From Bacteroidetes bacterium SCGC AAA795-G10 (GTDB taxonomy: Bacteria; Bacteroidota; Bacteroidia; Flavobacteriales; Flavobacteriaceae): 64,000 nt of DNA. Positions within the stretch are counted from its first letter, which is position 1; the number at the start of each line of letters is the position of its first letter. Under the pieces are notes generated by a model. It was not told the origin of the DNA. It did no database searches and saw only the letters and a list, made by a program, of their open reading frames with translations. Where the stretch lies: contig QFDA01000001.1 of the NCBI GenBank assembly GCA_003130815.1, positions 918,631 through 982,630 of the forward strand, given 5' to 3'. Below are positions 27,182-40,019 of this stretch, piece after piece. The position numbers and the translations under genes are program-made.

Positions 27182-28873
27182 TTGCTTAGAACAATTAATT
27201 TATCGCTAGTCTTTTTTTATTCTCTTTCTTGTTTATCACAACAGAGTTTAGAATTAAGAGATTCCATCATTAAGTACCAATTTTCAAATCCTAGCCTTGC
27301 AATAGATTTTGGACTCAAATATGTTGAATCGGTTCAATCTAAAACACCAGACAGTTTAGTTATTGGAACTCATGCGATGATTGGAGAAATCCTCTCAGAT
27401 ATAGGCCTTTATGCCTCGGCGATAGAATACTTTAATAGGGCTTTGGACCTTTATCAAACCATGCCGGATAAGAACAAGGCAAACCCTGAAATTTCCCAAC
27501 CTCCGTGGATTATATTAAACATTGGAAGTATTTATTTTAAAAATGGAGATTACAAAAAAGCAGAGGAAAAATTCAATCAGGCAAAAAGCATTTTTTTAAA
27601 TCTTTCTGAAAAGCAAAGTAGAGATTTCGGTTTGAATACAACAGATTCAAATCTGGGACTTATTGATGAGATTATAGGGGATTACCAAAGTGCAGAAAAA
27701 AAATATTTTAGTGTTTACCAAAGAAGGCTCAAATCAAAAAAACCTGAAGATATACTTTATTCAATTTCACAGCTTATGGCTGTCAATTTTTTAAAAGGTG
27801 ACATAAATTCTGCCGAAAATAAGTTTGAACAGCTAAAGCAATACTACAGTAAAAATAAAAATAATCAGGAATCAAATCCTTTATTTACTAGAAATTATGG
27901 GTATGGTTATTTTATTAGTGGGGCTTACTATCAGTCGAAAAAAGACTATAAAAAAGCAATCGATTTATTCACTCAATCTGAGAAAATCTTAAGCGGATTT
28001 CCTATAGAACTAAGTGCACTAGGTTCAAGGTTTGCAGAATGCTATTTAGGACTAGGTGATCTGATTAGAGCTGAAAAAAAAGCAAAGCAAAATCTTGAAA
28101 TAAAAAATTTAAGTGACACTGAAAAACGATATAACTATAATGTACTTGAGAAAGTCTATTCAAAAAAGGGGATGAACTCTGAATTACTTAAAGTAAAAGA
28201 TTCCCTAATTCTTATTTCAGCAGGAGGATCAAGTGGAAAGATTTTTAAGTCTTTAAATAATCTTGAAACGCAAATTCAAATTTCTAAATCAGTAAGAGAA
28301 TTAAATGAGAGTAAAATTAGATACAATACATATCTGTACATATTAATAATATGCTCTGTCATTTTGTTTTTCTCACTTATGACAATTCGTGTAAATTACA
28401 ATTATCAAAAAGAAAAGGGGAGTAGATTGGAATTGGAAAAGCTTGCCATAAAAAACGAACTTGATAAAAAAAATAGAGAGCTTGTCAGTAAATCAAATTT
28501 TATAATACAACGTAACGATTACTTAAAAAAATTAAAGAAAAAAATTGAAGTTCAAGACAATAAAAAAGAGGCTGCCTCTAAATTGTCAAAGGAATTAAAT
28601 ATGGTCATTTCCTCAGAAAAATCTTATCAGGATTTCGATAATATGTTTGTAGAAGTTTACCCTGATTTTTACAAATCACTAAACGAGATGGCCAAGCTTT
28701 CAAAAACAGATTTAAGATTAGCCTCTTATATAAAAATGAATCATAGCAATGATGAGATTGCAAAAATTTCAGGAGTATCGATCAGAACAATTGAAAGTCA
28801 ACGCTATCGATTATCAAAGAAGTTTAACCTAGAAAATGGCTACGAGTTAAACAATTTCATACATAACATTTAA
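27182..28873 (+). CDS. TPR membrane regulator with C-terminal LuxR-like HTH
   Basis: 563 residues: signal peptide or N-terminal helix (LVFFYSLSCLSQQ), tetratricopeptide-type repeats (about 70-330; ASAIEYFNRALDLY, GDYKKAEEKFNQAKSIF, KDYKKAIDLFTQSEKIL), a membrane helix (about 382-402), a charged coiled coil (410-470), then a helix-turn-helix (NDEIAKISGVSIRTIESQRYRLSKKF). This is the Bacteroidota design in which periplasmic TPRs are linked across the membrane to a cytoplasmic DNA-binding domain. Starts with TTG; no earlier ATG exists before the TPRs. Likely regulates the adjacent surface-protein genes. Confidence 0.85.
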   Translation: MLRTINLSLVFFYSLSCLSQQSLELRDSIIKYQFSNPSLAIDFGLKYVESVQSKTPDSLVIGTHAMIGEILSDIGLYASAIEYFNRALDLYQTMPDKNKANPEISQPPWIILNIGSIYFKNGDYKKAEEKFNQAKSIFLNLSEKQSRDFGLNTTDSNLGLIDEIIGDYQSAEKKYFSVYQRRLKSKKPEDILYSISQLMAVNFLKGDINSAENKFEQLKQYYSKNKNNQESNPLFTRNYGYGYFISGAYYQSKKDYKKAIDLFTQSEKILSGFPIELSALGSRFAECYLGLGDLIRAEKKAKQNLEIKNLSDTEKRYNYNVLEKVYSKKGMNSELLKVKDSLILISAGGSSGKIFKSLNNLETQIQISKSVRELNESKIRYNTYLYILIICSVILFFSLMTIRVNYNYQKEKGSRLELEKLAIKNELDKKNRELVSKSNFIIQRNDYLKKLKKKIEVQDNKKEAASKLSKELNMVISSEKSYQDFDNMFVEVYPDFYKSLNEMAKLSKTDLRLASYIKMNHSNDEIAKISGVSIRTIESQRYRLSKKFNLENGYELNNFIHNI

Positions 28874-28913
28874 ACCTAATTCTAGGATTAGATCTCTTAC
28901 ATTATTGTTAGAC

Positions 28914-28964
28914 ACTGCAATTAATTTTTATTTTTTGTTAAAATATTACTGCATTTTTACTGCA
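28914..28964 (+). promoter_or_regulatory. Three ACTGCA motifs upstream of the small HTH gene, candidate operator
   Basis: ACTGCA occurs at 28914-28919, 28948-28953 and 28959-28964. The last two are 11 bases apart and the first is 34 bases (about three turns) upstream. The segment ACTGCATTT is the exact reverse complement of AAATGCAGT found before the TPR/HTH regulator. Confidence 0.5.
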
Positions 28965-29047
28965 AAAATCATTTTTTGATTAAAAAAATGGATTTTGGTC
29001 TCTATGTTTAATAATTTTATGATGTAATTATAATTGCTATATACATT

Positions 29048-29314
29048 TTGAGTATTCAAACAAGTCAAAATTTTGAATTAGGGTTTGCTCAAACTTATCC
29101 AAACTTTACAAAAAATTTAGTTGATACTTGCGACGAATTATCTTTCCAAGAGATAAAGATATGCATGTGTATAAAGCTTAGTTATTCTAATGTTCAAATA
29201 GAAAAGCAGCTTAACATATCGGCAAGCACTCTTTCTAATATGCGCTCAAGCATAAGAAAAAAAATGGGACTCAGTAGAAGCCAAAATTTAACAACTACAA
29301 TCCTAAAAATATAA
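29048..29314 (+). CDS. Stand-alone HTH protein, paralogue of the upstream regulator's C-terminus
   Basis: 88 residues. The whole protein aligns by eye with the last ~85 residues of the TPR regulator: [12 protein letters not shown] against FVEVYPDFYKSL, then [18 protein letters not shown] against YIKMNHSNDEIAKISGVS, and [11 protein letters not shown] against QRYRLSKKFNL. It is therefore a LuxR-type HTH without sensor. Start is TTG; the next in-frame ATG would delete half the protein. Its TAA shares one base with the ATG of the adhesin gene (TAATG), strongly implying translational coupling. Confidence 0.8.
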   Translation: MSIQTSQNFELGFAQTYPNFTKNLVDTCDELSFQEIKICMCIKLSYSNVQIEKQLNISASTLSNMRSSIRKKMGLSRSQNLTTTILKI

Positions 29315-32300
29315 TGGGAAAGATAGCTTTAAATTTTGCGCTGAATAAAAAACTAGTATTTACATTTTTAGTTTCGTTTTTTAGTTTTCTATTTTCTTTT
29401 TCTCAAGACACTACAAGTCCTACTGTTGTGATTTCTGATAATGCTTCAGGAAATACGATTGCAAATAATCAGACCATAAGAATCACAGGAACCTTCAGTG
29501 AGAATATGGCTGCAAGCCCTCAGATTAGCATTGGTAGTTTGATTACAAATGCTAATATGACCCAAGGGGGTAATGCTTCGATTTGGTATTACGATTGGGA
29601 TGTATCTACTGGAAGCCCAAGTGAAGGTCCAATTGTAGCTACAATCACTGGTACAGACCTTGCTGGAAATGGTTTGGGTTCTACAACAGCACTTAATAAA
29701 GCGCTCAACCTTAACGGATCTTCTTATACGGCAATACAAAATAACGGTAATAATGATTCTTATCCACTTAGAAGAAGGCCCGGAGATGGCGTAACAAACG
29801 GTAATCAACCTTGGATGGTTAATGTGATTTTTAATACTTCTGAAGAAAAAAACCAAACAGTTTGGGCTCAAAGGGAAACTGGAAGTAATGACAAAATAAA
29901 ACTTAAAATAAATGGACAGAGATTAATCTTTAGATATGGAAGGAATAATCATTATAACAATTGGTCTTACCCAGGTTTTATTAATACAAATACTTGGTAT
30001 TCTTTTACGGTTAAATACAATGGAGGAAATGTAACTCTTCCTGCTTCATTTGATATATACCAAACGGATTTTTCAAGTGGTATCACCTCAAAAATAACAA
30101 GTTTAGGGAGCTGGGCAACAATAGGAAATCCCAGCAATTCTCTAGAAATACTCGGTAATTTTTATGCAGGGAACGATAATACTGCTGAGTGGTTTAACGG
30201 CTATATAGCATCAGTAGTTGTTACAACCCTTAAACAAGGAGAGGATCCATCACTTAATGAAATTTCTATGTTCAGTCAAGATCCATTGGCATGGCTTGCA
30301 AACTACAAGGAAGGTCAAACATTCAGAGCTCCCAATAAGGCAAGTGTAGAGTCAGTGAATTTCCAAAGCTTAAATAATAATAAAACAGGATCACAGCGAA
30401 GTGACTTTGCAACCTATTTGTGGTTAATGGGTGATGGTAAAGCGGGAAGTGGTAGTAATGGTCTTGGAACCGGGAGCAGTAAGCATGTAAAAAATGAAGT
30501 AACCAACTCTAGTGAATCTAATAAAACAAGATTAAATTTTAATAATGCTCTGCAAGCCACAGGATATGATAATGTAGATGATGTAAACATAACTGTTCCA
30601 GCCAGAAGACAATATTATATTACTGATGTTCTTTCACCGACTGTTACACTTACCGATACAGACGCTGATAATATAATTTATACTAAACTTACACCTTCAA
30701 GTTCGGTCACAATTACTGCAAGTTTCTCAGAAGAAATGACTGCAACACCTGTAATAAATATAAGTGGTGTTGTAACCAATGTTGCAATGACCAGAATTAG
30801 TGGAACAAATAATTATACCTATAATTGGAATACTTCGACTTCGACTCTTACCCCTGGAGTATATACTGCTACTGTAAGTGGAACAGATCTTGCTGGATTA
30901 GCCTATTCTGGGACAGATAGTATCACATTTACTGTAAGTACTACTTTTTATTTGGCTTCAAATGGAGTGACTGTAAAATGCCGAAACTGTAGTGCAGGAG
31001 ACACAGGTCTGGTTAGCGGAACTATATATACCGCCCATGACAATACTTCTCTAGCAGCTAAATCAAAAAGTGATACCGATTGGGATAGAGTAGTTACAAC
31101 ACTTGTAACTAGCATGGCTAGTTTGTTTAATGATGATGATTCATTTAATCAAGATATTAAGTCTTGGGACACCTCTAATGTTACCAATATGTCGGGTATG
31201 TTTAGATTGAATGATGGTTTTAATAAAGATATAAGTTATTGGGATACTTCAAATGTAACAAATATGGTTCAGATGTTTAATGGAGCTACAGCATTTAATA
31301 ATGGGGGTAATAACACTATAAATAATTGGGACACATCAAGTGTAACTTCCATGTATGGAATGTTTGCTAACGCATCTGCCTTTAATCAAGACCTTAACAG
31401 TTGGGATACCTCAAGTGTAACAACTATGTATCAAATGTTTATTAACGCAACAGATTTCAACGGTGATATCTCTTCTTGGAATGTAGGAAATGTTACAAAT
31501 ATGTATTCTATGTTTCAAGGAGCATCTTCATTTAATGGAAATATTGGGTCGTGGGATACTTCTAAAGTGATTACAATGTCTTATATGTTTCAAAGTGCCA
31601 GTGCATTTAATAATGGGGGTTCTTCTTCTATAGCTAATTGGGATGTTTCTAGCATTATAACAGGTGGTTTAGGTTATGGAGGTATGAGATCCATGTTCCG
31701 TAATGCATCTGCTTTTAACCAAAATTTAAGTACTTGGTGTGTTACAGCTATTGGTAGTGAGCCTTCTAGTTTTAAAGTAAATGCTAATACTACTTGGAGA
31801 AATGATGCTTCCAAACAGCCTCAGTGGGGGCAATGTCCTTTTAATGCAACTCTTGTAATTACTTCTGACGATTCTGACAATATAATTACAACCGGTCAGG
31901 TAACACTCACTGCCACATTCTCACAAAATGTAACTGCCTCTCCAACAATTTCGATATCGGGAGTAGTTACAAATGTTGCTATGACTATAAGCGCTACTGC
32001 TGCAGTATGGACTTACTACTGGCAAGTACCTTCAAATATTTCTTCCGGTACTACTCTGAATGTTACTGCTACTGCAACCGATACTAATGGCAGATCCTAT
32101 TCTGGAAATGCCTCACTTACCCTTACGATAAGTCCTACGTTTTATTTGGCCTCTAATGGGGTGACTGTAAAATGTAGAGGATGTAGCGCTGGAGATCAGG
32201 GAGTTGTTAATGGAGTAATCTACACGGCACATGACAATACTACGCTTGCAGCTAAAAATAAAAATGATAATGACTGGGATAGGGTAGTAACTACTCTTGT

Positions 32301-35300
32301 TACTGACATGAGTGATTTATTTAGAAGTGTAAATAACTGGAATAAGAATATTAGCTCTTGGGACACTTCCAATGTTACCGACATGTCTTATATGTTTTAC
32401 CAAAATAATTTCAATCAAGATATAGGGAACTGGGATGTTTCAAATGTTGAGGATATGAAATATATGTTTCATTCTGGTGTTTTTAATCAGGATATTGGCA
32501 GTTGGGATACATCAAGTGTAACGGATATGTCTCTTATGTTCGCTTACAATGATGAATTTAATCAGGATATTGGAAGCTGGGATACATCGAAAGTTACAAC
32601 CATGAGAATGATGTTAAGGGACATGGATAAGTTTAACCAAAATCTTAATTCTTGGGATGTGTCTAATGTAACAGACATGATTAATTTATTCCGCGGTTCA
32701 GGAGTGTTTAATGGAAATATATCTAGCTGGGACACCTCGAAAGTTACAGATATGACGGGTATGTTCGCTAATACCCCCTTTAATCAAGACATAAGTAATT
32801 GGAATACTTCTAATGTTACTGTCATGAGTAACATGTTCCAGAGTGCAACTGCCTTTAACCAAGATATTGGTAATTGGAATACTTCTAGTGTAACCGATAT
32901 GGGTGACATGTTTAATACTGCAGCTCAATTTAACCAAGATGTCTCTGGATGGTGTGTGCCTAATATTGGATCTGAACCCTCTAATTTTAATACTAACGCC
33001 AATGCAACTTGGAGAGGTGATGCTAACAAACAACCTCAATGGGGTACCTGCCCTGCGCCACAGGTTACTCTAACGGATAGCGATGCAGATAACTACGTCC
33101 TTAACAGCTCTGTGGTAACCATCACAGCCACCTTCTCCGCTGCCATGTCACCAAATGCAACGATAAGTATTGGCAGTGTAATTAATAGTGTAGCGATGAC
33201 AGTGGTAAGCAGCTCTACCTTTAGATATGTATGGGATGTAGATGCAGCAGGCAGCTTACCGGATGCAGAATATTCAGCAACAGTCTCAGGAGTTGGTGCT
33301 GATGGAAGAGCTTACGTAGGTACTGACAGTATTACTTTTACTCTGCTTTCTCCACCTCCAACACCAACAGTTGCACCCGACTTATCAGCAGGCTCAGATG
33401 CTGGACCTAGTAATTCAGATAACTTAACTAATGTAACCACTCCTACCTTTACAGGTACGGTAACTCCTTCTACAGGTATTGTTTATCTGTATGCAGCGAA
33501 AGATGGCGGCTCGCCTTCTATTGTAGCTTCAGTAACAACCGCCAGTGATGGGAGCTATACAATATCACCTACATCAGCTCTTACCTCAGGAGGCTATGTC
33601 TTCTACGTAAGAGTAGAAAATGCTGCAGGTGATACTTCAGGTAACTCACCCCCTGTTAACGTTACAGTGCAGACCACCCCACAAGCTCCAGTATTACCTA
33701 CCCTAAAAACAGAAACCGATTTAGGTGTTTCTGACTCAGATAACATTACAAGTGATAGTACCCCTACAATAACAGGAACGGTATCCCCTAACACACAAGT
33801 AAAAATTTATGTAGACGGCTCTCTAGCAGAGACAGTGACTTCCACTAATAGTGGTCTTTTCGAATCCACTATCTCTGTAGCCCTACAAAACGATAATGGA
33901 AGCAATATTAAAAACGAGATCTACATTGAGCTTGTAGACACCTTTGGTAATACAGCTACATCGACGCTACTTGATTTAACCATTGACACTGTTGCACCTA
34001 CGGCTAATGCGGTAGCTACTGATAAGAAGATTGCAGCCTCTTCAACAACTACCTATACTACCACGGGTATTGGAGCTACGGATCAGGTATGGCTTGTTCC
34101 ATCAACTATATCTAATGATGATCTTAAGGCCTATTTAGCCGATCCATCTTCAGTGAGCTCACTTACATTAAATACGAACATAACAAAACAAACCACAGGC
34201 AACAGCGGTACCATCACCACTCCTAGTGGTGGTGGCCTTTATAAAGTAGTGGTGGTAGATCCTGCAGGAAACTTCTCTAACCCATCAGCAGGAACATTAG
34301 ATGTCGACCTTACCGGTCCCAAGGTAACCTCGATTACTACAGCTACCCCTGATGGTATTTATACGGATGATGATGTAAACCCATCGAACTCAGATACAAT
34401 AAGCTTTACAGTAAACTTTGATGAGCCGGTTACAATAACGGGCAGTCCAAGAATTCCTCTTAATAATATTACAGATGCTAATGGCAATCCTGTTTATGCT
34501 ACTTACGTGTCCGGCTCAGGAACCGCTAGTGCTACTTTTGTCTACACGGTAAAAGAAGGGGATCTTTCTAATGGTGTTCAGATCGCGTCTTCTGGTAGTA
34601 TCGATCTAAATGGAGGCAGTGTAGAGGACCTTTATGGCAATACGGGGGATGCTAGTTTTTCAACCAATAGCGTCTCACTTTCTACAGGTATCGAGCTTAA
34701 AGCAACAGACCCAGGCCTTAGTGTAACCTTGAGTTCTAATAATGGTGGTTCTTCTGCCAGTGCTAAGGAGGGTGATGTGATTACTGTAACGGTGGTCTCA
34801 GACCAGCCTTGGGCCCTTAACGCATCCACTATATCGATGACTGTAACAGGACTGGCCTCTCAGCCTAACTTGAACTTTACTCAGACTAGCACCAGCCCTT
34901 ATACCTATACAGCGAACTTTACCCTTACCGCTTCTAATACCTACAGTGATGGGGACATTAACTTTGCTATCTCAGCCTCTGATACAATATCATCGACTAA
35001 GGTAACTACAGCCAATAGTGTCACTGCAAACCAAAGTGTGCTTACCTCAGACTTTAAATTAGACAATACCGCTCCAACTATAACCAGCACAGCCTCACTG
35101 ACCATTATAGAAGGTACGACTTCTGCAGGCCCTGTTGAGGCAGATGAGACGGCTACCTTTGCCATTACAGGAGGTGCTGATCAGACAAATGTTACTATCG
35201 ATCCACAGACCGGTATACTTACTATCGATCCTGCACCGATCCTTGGAGGCAATACGGATGATGATGAGGATGGGATCTATGAGGTAATTGTTACTGCCAC

Positions 35301-38300
35301 CGATAGTGTGGGTTACACTGTTACAGAGACTATACAAATAGAGGTAGTAGAGCAAAGCATAGAGCCCAGCCCAGAAGATATTGATGGGGACGGTATACCA
35401 AATGGTTTAGATACAGATAAAGACAACGATGGGGTGAACGATAATTTTGACAGCTTCCCGGAGGATCCTAACGAGCAGTATGACAGTGATGGTGATGGTA
35501 TTGGGAATAATGCGGACAGCGATGATGATAATGACGGCTTTACAGATAGTGATGAAGCCCTTGCAGGCACTAATCCCCTAGATCCTTTTAGCTTCCCTAC
35601 CGATAGGGATAACGACAAGCTTCCTGATAGCCTTGAGCCAGGACTTGGTACAGATCCTAGTAACCCTGATTCAGACAACGATGGGGTTATCGATGGAGAA
35701 GACGACTTCCCAACCGATCCAAATTATACTACCGACACGGATGGCGATGGGCTTCCTAATAAGACGGATCCTGATGATGATAATGACGGATTAAAAGATG
35801 AGGAAGATCCCTTCCCTCTGGATCCAAACAATCAGACCGATACAGATGGTGACGGGCTTAATGACAGTATTGATCCGGATGATGATAATGACGGCTTTAC
35901 CGATAACCAAGAGATTGTCGCCGGCACAGATCCTTTAGATCCAGACAGTGTACCTGAGGATACGGACAAAGACGGTCTTACCGATAGTGAAGAAGGTCTT
36001 TTAGGAACAGACTCTAAAAATCCAGATACTGACGGAGACGGTATTAGTGACCGCGATGACTCTTTCCCACTAGATCCAAACCGAGGTCTTGACTCTGACG
36101 GAGACGGTGTTGTAGACACTATAGATCTTGACGATGACAATGATGGGGTAAGGGATAAAGACGATGCCTTCCCACTGGATCCTAATGAGACTTCTGATTA
36201 CGACGGTGACGGTGTTGGTGATCGCGCAGATCCAGATGATGATAATGACGGTTATGACGATGTTGTAGAGATTGAGGACGGCACAGATCCTAAAGATGCC
36301 CTTGACTATCCTCGTGATCCTGATCAGGACGGCCTTACAACAAACCAAGAGATAGAACTAGGAACAGACCCTGCTAATCCAGATACCGATGGGGATGGCA
36401 TCAGTGACCTTAACGATCCTGAGCCGCTCACCCCTGGAGGAACTACCGACACAGACAGGGACGGTATTATTGACAGCCTTGACCCGGACGATGACAACGA
36501 CGGTTATAACGACCTATTGGAACTAGAGCTAGGTACAGATCCTAAAGATCCTGAGAGTACCCCTGCGGATAGAGATAAGGATTACCTGCCTGATGCTAAA
36601 GAAAAAGAAGCAGGAACAGATATCGATGATCCCGATACTGATGGGGACGGTATTATAGACGGAAGGGATGACTTCCCACTAGATCCTAATGCTTCTCAAG
36701 ATACCGACAAAGACGGCATCCCAGATGATAAAGATGATGACGATGATAATGACGGGGTAGAAGACGATAAGGACGACTTCCCTAAAGATCCAAGGGAGAG
36801 TATAGATACTGATGGAGACGGTATTGGTGATAACGGAGACCGTGATGATGATGACGACGGGTACTCTGACTACACAGAGACCCTAGCAGGTTCTGACCCT
36901 AAAGACCCTGAAAGTAAACCTGTTGATACCGACAACGACCTGCTCTCTGATGTGCAAGAAAATATTATAGGAACCGATCCTAACGATCCTGATACTGACG
37001 ATGACGGTCTACCGGATGGCTCTGACCCATCACCACTAGATCCTGATAATAAGACATCGACTGATGACTTTGATGGAGACGGCATCCCTGACGATGTTGA
37101 TCCGGATGATGATAACGACGGGGTACCAGATAGTAGAGACCGCTTCCCAAGAGATCCTGATGAGAGTCGCGACTCCGATGGGGATGGTATTGGGGATAAT
37201 AAAGATCCTGACAGAGATGGTGATGGGGTAGATAATATTGAAGACCTGTTCCCTGACGATCCTAGAGAGTCTTCTGATAGTGATGGCGATGGTATTGGAG
37301 ACAACGCTGACCTGGATGATGATAATGACGGTTATCCTGATAACATAGAGATAGTAGAAGGCAGTGATCCGCTTGATCCAACCAGTATTCCTGAGGATGC
37401 TGACAAGGACGGGCTCTCTGATGCTGAAGAAGCCTTAAGAGGTACAGATCCTAATAATTACGATACCGATGGGGATGGGGTGAACGATAGAATCGATGCC
37501 TTCCCATTAGATCCTGATCACAATAGTGACCAAGATGGAGACGGTATCCCTGATCTACTGGATCCGGATGACGACAACGACGGGGTGCCTGATAGAACAG
37601 ACATCTTCCCTTACGATCCAACAGAGAGTGAGGATACAGACTCTGATGGTATAGGAAACAATGCCGACAAGGATGATGATAATGACGGTTATCCTGATGT
37701 AATTGAAATTAAAGCTGGAACAGATCCTAAAGACAAAGAAGACTTCCCAGAAGATGTAGATGGCGACGGACTCTCTGATTTAGAAGAACAGATTATAGGT
37801 ACTGATCCTAGAGACCCTGACACTGACGGCGATGGGGTTAACGACCTAGAGGATCCCTTCCCACTAGATCCTAAGTTCACTAAAGACAGCGATCAAGACG
37901 GTATCCCTGATCTTATCGATCCAGATGATGATAATGATGGTGCCCCTGATGGTGAAGATGCCTTCCCGCTAGATCCTAAAGAGCAGTTCGATACTGACGG
38001 GGACGGTATAGGAGACAACAAAGACAAGGATGATGACAACGACGGCTATAGTGATGTGGATGAGCTGTTGCAAGATACTGATCCTAAAGATCCTGAGAGC
38101 AATCCACTGGATACTGACCAAGATGGTGTCTCAGACTTTTTAGAAGAGCTTACAGGAACAGATCCTGAAAACCCTGATACTGACGGAGACGGAGTAATTG
38201 ACGGAGAAGACGACTTCCCACTGGATCCTAAATACAGCAGTGATAATGATGGAGACGGGATCCCAGACGAAGTAGATGTCTATGGTGATAACGACTCTGA

Positions 38301-40017
38301 CGACCTGGGAGATGTGCCTGATATTGATGATGACAACGATGGGATTACCGATGTGGCAGAGAATGTATTTATAACCTATTACCAGAACTATAAAATCTCT
38401 ATCGGTGGATCGGCAGGTAAAGCCACTCCGATTACCTTTGTTAAAGAGGAGCCTAAGACAGATCGTAATGTAGGTAAGTGGAAGGTGCGTAAAAAAGTAG
38501 TTGGCGGAGCGGATGCTGACAAAGTGAAAATCGTAGGGGGAGAACCTGCAGCAAAAGGATCGCAGAAGTACTACTCGCCTTATGCTAAAGGGAAGAAAAA
38601 TCTAGGAGAAGGGTATCTGGCCTTTGTTAATGTACCTGATCCTAATAATCCTGATGATGCAAACAAGGATGGTGTTTACGAGGTAGAGATCGCCTATGTT
38701 AATACAACTGCTGGGGATCCTAACGTACCTATTCCTAAGTCTGAGCAGCGTATAGAAATCAATCCTAAAAGCGAGGAGATCTTTGAGCTGGATACCAATA
38801 TCACTCCTGTGCAACAGGTCTCACCAGATCTGATTAGCTCTGATACGGATGCCGATGGAATTATCAACTCCCGGGACCCAGATGATGATGGAGATCACAT
38901 CTATAGCGAGTTCGAAGGCTCGGTAATTGAAGGTATAAAGGAAATAATTAGTAGTGCTTCGATAAATTCGTTAGACACAGACGGGGACGGTTTTGAGGAC
39001 TTTTTAGACCCTGACGATGATAATGACGGCGTCTTCAGTCTGTATGAAGGTACGGATCCTAACGGTGACTTCAATCCTAATGATGCTATTGACAGTGACA
39101 GGGACGGTACGCCAGATTACCTGGATGCTGATGATGACGGAGACGGCATTGCCTCTATTGATGAGTCGCCTGACTTAGATCAAGACGGTATCCCAACCGA
39201 TGCCATGGACTTTGACGGGGACCGTACGCCAGATTATTTAGATACCGATGATGAGAACGATGGGGTGCCTTCTAAGTATGAGGTCCTACAAACAGGAAGA
39301 AGCGCAAGAGCAGTCGTGCTAGATACCGATAGGGATGGTACTGCAGACCATCATGATTTAGATGACGACAACGATGGGGTGCCTTCAATCTTCGAGATCA
39401 CAGAGCCTGGAGAAAACTTTGCCTTAGATACCGACGGGGATGGTATCTTAGATCATGTTGATCCTGATGACGACCAGGACGGACTGCTTACTATAGAGGA
39501 AGACCTTAATGGTAACGGTGACCCTCGGGATGATGACACAGACTTTGATGGTAAGGCCAACTATTTAGAGTCGCTGTACTTAGATGCAGATGGTGACGGA
39601 GTGGTGGATCAGTTAGATAGTGTTGACAGTGATCCTTATAATGATCAGGATGGGGACGGCTTCCCTAACTTAGATGAGACCCTAGCAGGTACAGATCCAC
39701 TTTTAGCAAGTAGCTTCCCAGAAGGTTTTGATAATGCGAGCTTAAGAGAGTCTATTGAGATTGTCAACTTCTTCTCTCCAAATGGAGACGGTAGGAATGA
39801 TACTTGGCAGGTAAGAGAAATTGATCGATATTTAAACAATCAAGTATGGATTTATTCTAGAACAGGAACAGAGTTGTTTACTGCTAAACCATATAATAAT
39901 GATTGGAATGGAACGTTAAATGGGGTAGAACTGCCTGCAGGAAGTTACTACTATCGCATAGATTTAGACGGCAACGGTAGTGTTGATTTTGAAGGATGGT
40001 TCTATCTTACAAGATAA
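29314..40017 (+). CDS. Giant T9SS-exported adhesin: LamG-like, BspA-like, Ig-like, TSP3 and CHU_C modules
   Basis: 3567 residues. Signal peptide (about 1-30); Ig-like segment; LamG/concanavalin-like domain (130-310); Ig-like; first BspA-like DUF285 repeat block (590-845; units such as [14 protein letters not shown]); Ig-like; second BspA block (983-1245); Ig- and cadherin-like domains (1246-2015); a long block of Asp-rich thrombospondin type 3 calcium repeats (about 2020-3016; DxDGDGxxD units with FPLDP); a cadherin-like insert (3018-3170); more TSP3 repeats (3176-3470); and a CHU_C type B sorting domain (3478-3567; [13 protein letters not shown]) that targets it through T9SS to the cell surface. 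Probably a calcium-stiffened stalk with binding modules at its N-terminus. Base composition is mosaic. Confidence 0.93.
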   Translation: MGKIALNFALNKKLVFTFLVSFFSFLFSFSQDTTSPTVVISDNASGNTIANNQTIRITGTFSENMAASPQISIGSLITNANMTQGGNASIWYYDWDVSTGSPSEGPIVATITGTDLAGNGLGSTTALNKALNLNGSSYTAIQNNGNNDSYPLRRRPGDGVTNGNQPWMVNVIFNTSEEKNQTVWAQRETGSNDKIKLKINGQRLIFRYGRNNHYNNWSYPGFINTNTWYSFTVKYNGGNVTLPASFDIYQTDFSSGITSKITSLGSWATIGNPSNSLEILGNFYAGNDNTAEWFNGYIASVVVTTLKQGEDPSLNEISMFSQDPLAWLANYKEGQTFRAPNKASVESVNFQSLNNNKTGSQRSDFATYLWLMGDGKAGSGSNGLGTGSSKHVKNEVTNSSESNKTRLNFNNALQATGYDNVDDVNITVPARRQYYITDVLSPTVTLTDTDADNIIYTKLTPSSSVTITASFSEEMTATPVINISGVVTNVAMTRISGTNNYTYNWNTSTSTLTPGVYTATVSGTDLAGLAYSGTDSITFTVSTTFYLASNGVTVKCRNCSAGDTGLVSGTIYTAHDNTSLAAKSKSDTDWDRVVTTLVTSMASLFNDDDSFNQDIKSWDTSNVTNMSGMFRLNDGFNKDISYWDTSNVTNMVQMFNGATAFNNGGNNTINNWDTSSVTSMYGMFANASAFNQDLNSWDTSSVTTMYQMFINATDFNGDISSWNVGNVTNMYSMFQGASSFNGNIGSWDTSKVITMSYMFQSASAFNNGGSSSIANWDVSSIITGGLGYGGMRSMFRNASAFNQNLSTWCVTAIGSEPSSFKVNANTTWRNDASKQPQWGQCPFNATLVITSDDSDNIITTGQVTLTATFSQNVTASPTISISGVVTNVAMTISATAAVWTYYWQVPSNISSGTTLNVTATATDTNGRSYSGNASLTLTISPTFYLASNGVTVKCRGCSAGDQGVVNGVIYTAHDNTTLAAKNKNDNDWDRVVTTLVTDMSDLFRSVNNWNKNISSWDTSNVTDMSYMFYQNNFNQDIGNWDVSNVEDMKYMFHSGVFNQDIGSWDTSSVTDMSLMFAYNDEFNQDIGSWDTSKVTTMRMMLRDMDKFNQNLNSWDVSNVTDMINLFRGSGVFNGNISSWDTSKVTDMTGMFANTPFNQDISNWNTSNVTVMSNMFQSATAFNQDIGNWNTSSVTDMGDMFNTAAQFNQDVSGWCVPNIGSEPSNFNTNANATWRGDANKQPQWGTCPAPQVTLTDSDADNYVLNSSVVTITATFSAAMSPNATISIGSVINSVAMTVVSSSTFRYVWDVDAAGSLPDAEYSATVSGVGADGRAYVGTDSITFTLLSPPPTPTVAPDLSAGSDAGPSNSDNLTNVTTPTFTGTVTPSTGIVYLYAAKDGGSPSIVASVTTASDGSYTISPTSALTSGGYVFYVRVENAAGDTSGNSPPVNVTVQTTPQAPVLPTLKTETDLGVSDSDNITSDSTPTITGTVSPNTQVKIYVDGSLAETVTSTNSGLFESTISVALQNDNGSNIKNEIYIELVDTFGNTATSTLLDLTIDTVAPTANAVATDKKIAASSTTTYTTTGIGATDQVWLVPSTISNDDLKAYLADPSSVSSLTLNTNITKQTTGNSGTITTPSGGGLYKVVVVDPAGNFSNPSAGTLDVDLTGPKVTSITTATPDGIYTDDDVNPSNSDTISFTVNFDEPVTITGSPRIPLNNITDANGNPVYATYVSGSGTASATFVYTVKEGDLSNGVQIASSGSIDLNGGSVEDLYGNTGDASFSTNSVSLSTGIELKATDPGLSVTLSSNNGGSSASAKEGDVITVTVVSDQPWALNASTISMTVTGLASQPNLNFTQTSTSPYTYTANFTLTASNTYSDGDINFAISASDTISSTKVTTANSVTANQSVLTSDFKLDNTAPTITSTASLTIIEGTTSAGPVEADETATFAITGGADQTNVTIDPQTGILTIDPAPILGGNTDDDEDGIYEVIVTATDSVGYTVTETIQIEVVEQSIEPSPEDIDGDGIPNGLDTDKDNDGVNDNFDSFPEDPNEQYDSDGDGIGNNADSDDDNDGFTDSDEALAGTNPLDPFSFPTDRDNDKLPDSLEPGLGTDPSNPDSDNDGVIDGEDDFPTDPNYTTDTDGDGLPNKTDPDDDNDGLKDEEDPFPLDPNNQTDTDGDGLNDSIDPDDDNDGFTDNQEIVAGTDPLDPDSVPEDTDKDGLTDSEEGLLGTDSKNPDTDGDGISDRDDSFPLDPNRGLDSDGDGVVDTIDLDDDNDGVRDKDDAFPLDPNETSDYDGDGVGDRADPDDDNDGYDDVVEIEDGTDPKDALDYPRDPDQDGLTTNQEIELGTDPANPDTDGDGISDLNDPEPLTPGGTTDTDRDGIIDSLDPDDDNDGYNDLLELELGTDPKDPESTPADRDKDYLPDAKEKEAGTDIDDPDTDGDGIIDGRDDFPLDPNASQDTDKDGIPDDKDDDDDNDGVEDDKDDFPKDPRESIDTDGDGIGDNGDRDDDDDGYSDYTETLAGSDPKDPESKPVDTDNDLLSDVQENIIGTDPNDPDTDDDGLPDGSDPSPLDPDNKTSTDDFDGDGIPDDVDPDDDNDGVPDSRDRFPRDPDESRDSDGDGIGDNKDPDRDGDGVDNIEDLFPDDPRESSDSDGDGIGDNADLDDDNDGYPDNIEIVEGSDPLDPTSIPEDADKDGLSDAEEALRGTDPNNYDTDGDGVNDRIDAFPLDPDHNSDQDGDGIPDLLDPDDDNDGVPDRTDIFPYDPTESEDTDSDGIGNNADKDDDNDGYPDVIEIKAGTDPKDKEDFPEDVDGDGLSDLEEQIIGTDPRDPDTDGDGVNDLEDPFPLDPKFTKDSDQDGIPDLIDPDDDNDGAPDGEDAFPLDPKEQFDTDGDGIGDNKDKDDDNDGYSDVDELLQDTDPKDPESNPLDTDQDGVSDFLEELTGTDPENPDTDGDGVIDGEDDFPLDPKYSSDNDGDGIPDEVDVYGDNDSDDLGDVPDIDDDNDGITDVAENVFITYYQNYKISIGGSAGKATPITFVKEEPKTDRNVGKWKVRKKVVGGADADKVKIVGGEPAAKGSQKYYSPYAKGKKNLGEGYLAFVNVPDPNNPDDANKDGVYEVEIAYVNTTAGDPNVPIPKSEQRIEINPKSEEIFELDTNITPVQQVSPDLISSDTDADGIINSRDPDDDGDHIYSEFEGSVIEGIKEIISSASINSLDTDGDGFEDFLDPDDDNDGVFSLYEGTDPNGDFNPNDAIDSDRDGTPDYLDADDDGDGIASIDESPDLDQDGIPTDAMDFDGDRTPDYLDTDDENDGVPSKYEVLQTGRSARAVVLDTDRDGTADHHDLDDDNDGVPSIFEITEPGENFALDTDGDGILDHVDPDDDQDGLLTIEEDLNGNGDPRDDDTDFDGKANYLESLYLDADGDGVVDQLDSVDSDPYNDQDGDGFPNLDETLAGTDPLLASSFPEGFDNASLRESIEIVNFFSPNGDGRNDTWQVREIDRYLNNQVWIYSRTGTELFTAKPYNNDWNGTLNGVELPAGSYYYRIDLDGNGSVDFEGWFYLTR
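30946..33052 (+). repeat. Duplicated module: [12 protein letters not shown] segment plus BspA-like repeats
   Basis: Two tandem copies of a module open with nearly identical sequence, [19 protein letters not shown] (from about 30946) and [19 protein letters not shown] (from about 32140), each followed by ~25-residue BspA-like units of the form FNQDIxxWDTSxVTxMxxMF. Both end with a Cys-containing cap ([13 protein letters not shown] and [13 protein letters not shown]). This is an internal duplication within the adhesin. Confidence 0.85.
35380..39720 (+). repeat. Thrombospondin type 3 repeat-coding tract
   Basis: Protein-level repeats of Asp/Gly/Pro-rich calcium-binding units ([10 protein letters not shown], [11 protein letters not shown], DAFPLDP) encoded by related DNA such as GATCCGGATGATGATAATGA. 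Interrupted at about 38360-38840 by a cadherin-like segment. Low-complexity DNA here produces many spurious Ser-rich antisense ORFs. Confidence 0.9.
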
Positions 40018-40019
40018 TT

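Noticed and set aside
35313-37880. Several antisense ORFs of 60-140 codons rich in Ser, Pro and Leu over the TSP3 tract
   Set aside because: They arise because the complement of Asp-rich repeat codons gives Ser-rich frames with few stops. They have no start context or known family.
35380-39720. Tandem-repeat DNA that might suggest a minisatellite or CRISPR-like array
   Set aside because: The repeats stay in one reading frame, vary at the DNA level and encode TSP3 units; there are no uniform spacers.
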